The position numbers were made by a program, and so were the translations under genes. Below, one piece after another: positions 63,566 to 64,000 of a DNA stretch of 64,000 nt. Positions within the stretch are counted from its first letter, which is position 1, and every line of letters starts with the position of its first letter. Source of the stretch: Microbacterium festucae (GTDB lineage: Bacteria > Actinomycetota > Actinomycetes > Actinomycetales > Microbacteriaceae); contig NZ_JAOEFC010000001.1 of NCBI RefSeq assembly GCF_025421715.1, forward strand, positions 806,001 through 870,000, given 5' to 3'. The notes below the pieces were generated by a model that searched no databases, was not told the DNA's origin, and saw nothing but the letters and a program-made list of their open reading frames with translations.

Positions 63566-64000
63566 ATGTCCCCCACCCGCACCACCCTGCGCACCACCGG
63601 CGTCGCCGTCCGCGCGATGCTCGTCTTCACCGTCGTGCTCGGCCTCGGCTACACGTTCCTGCTCGTCGGCATCGGCCGGCTCGCCCTGCCCGACCAGGCC
63701 GACGGATCGCTCGTGCGCAGCGCCGACGGTCAGGTGATCGGCTCGCGCCTCATCGGCCAGTCGTTCACCGATGCGCAGGGCGCGGCCCTGCCGCAGTACT
63801 TCCAGTCCCGGCCGTCGGCCGCCGGCGACGGCTACGACGGCGGCGCCTCCAGTGGCTCCAACCTCGGCCCGAACAACGACGACCTGCTCGCCGCGATCGC
63901 CGAGCGCCGCGCCGCCGTCGCCGCCCTCGAAGGCGTCGATGAGGCGCGCGTGCCCGCCGACGCGGTCACCGCATCGGCCTCGGGCCTCGATCCGCACATC
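63566..64000 (+). CDS. kdpC: Potassium-transporting ATPase subunit KdpC, 3' truncated by the window edge
   Basis: The first 145 residues are visible. One N-terminal membrane helix is followed by RSADGQVIGSRLIGQSF, QYFQSRPSAAGDGYDGGAS, the SGSNLGPNN motif and TASASGLDPHI, all diagnostic of KdpC. It assembles with KdpA and KdpB. The end of the gene, and any kdpDE sensor genes, lie beyond 64000. Confidence 0.95.
   Translation, partial: MSPTRTTLRTTGVAVRAMLVFTVVLGLGYTFLLVGIGRLALPDQADGSLVRSADGQVIGSRLIGQSFTDAQGAALPQYFQSRPSAAGDGYDGGASSGSNLGPNNDDLLAAIAERRAAVAALEGVDEARVPADAVTASASGLDPHI

Noticed and set aside
61295..63997. 900-codon minus-strand open frame opposite kdpB and kdpC
   Set aside because: Shadow of the kdp genes; the composition is repetitive and unlike any protein family.

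Overview
This is a high-GC actinobacterial chromosome segment, most like Microbacterium or a close relative in the Microbacteriaceae. The basis is the very high GC content, short -10 elements of the TANNNT type placed 6-8 bases before many start codons, a CebR-type cellobiose locus, frequent GGATGCC/GGCATCC words and dispersed intergenic hairpin repeats. The genus is inferred from these traits and from recognised protein families, not from a marker gene. I see no rRNA, tRNA, CRISPR array, transposase or prophage gene.

Layout. 1-9.1 kb: the 3' part of a ROK protein, an L-2-hydroxyglutarate oxidase, an MFS exporter with its PadR regulator and a 16-bp palindromic operator, a Tat-exported intradiol dioxygenase-like lipoprotein, purC, a uracil/xanthine permease and a two-domain VOC dioxygenase. 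9.3-15.3 kb: a complete cellobiose locus (cebR-bglC-cebG-cebF-cebE on the minus strand) with three CebR-type boxes upstream of cebE. 15.4-16.8 kb: purS-purQ and a DUF1761 membrane protein. 17-18 kb: a D-2-hydroxyacid dehydrogenase.

18-41.4 kb is a large purine and ureide catabolism region. Xanthine dehydrogenase (xdhC and a MocA-like maturation gene, divergent from a FAD subunit and an unusual fused [2Fe-2S]-molybdopterin subunit) would make urate. HpxO, UraH and UraD take urate to allantoin. AllB and AllC take it to ureidoglycine, and a PucG-type aminotransferase follows. A fused HpxZ-like/amidase protein and a formamidase-like protein may finish the route through oxalurate and oxamate to oxalate. 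A NitT/TauT-type ABC importer, a guanine-deaminase-like amidohydrolase, an NCS2 permease carrying a frameshift and an XRE-cupin regulator complete the set. GlnR-like boxes (GTNAC-N6-GAAAC) stand before several of these units, which suggests the region serves nitrogen scavenging.

41.5-59.3 kb: a MinD-like ATPase with a Pro/Ala-rich N-terminus, apt, an alpha-glucosidase with its LacI regulator and operator, an M20 amidohydrolase, an APC permease, a coiled-coil protein, a secreted pectate lyase, sufS-sufU, a type II NADH dehydrogenase, and a PadR/DUF1048/ABC-2 exporter operon. 59.4-64 kb: the kdp potassium-uptake operon (a 27-codon micro-ORF, kdpF, kdpA, kdpB and the start of kdpC, cut by the window end).

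The most unusual feature is a set of intergenic hairpin elements of near-fixed length (57, 61, 65 and 78-79 bp; three to four copies each for the main families). Their sequences differ but their design is the same. A further 41-bp repeat lies in frame inside the xanthine dehydrogenase gene and forms its interdomain linker.
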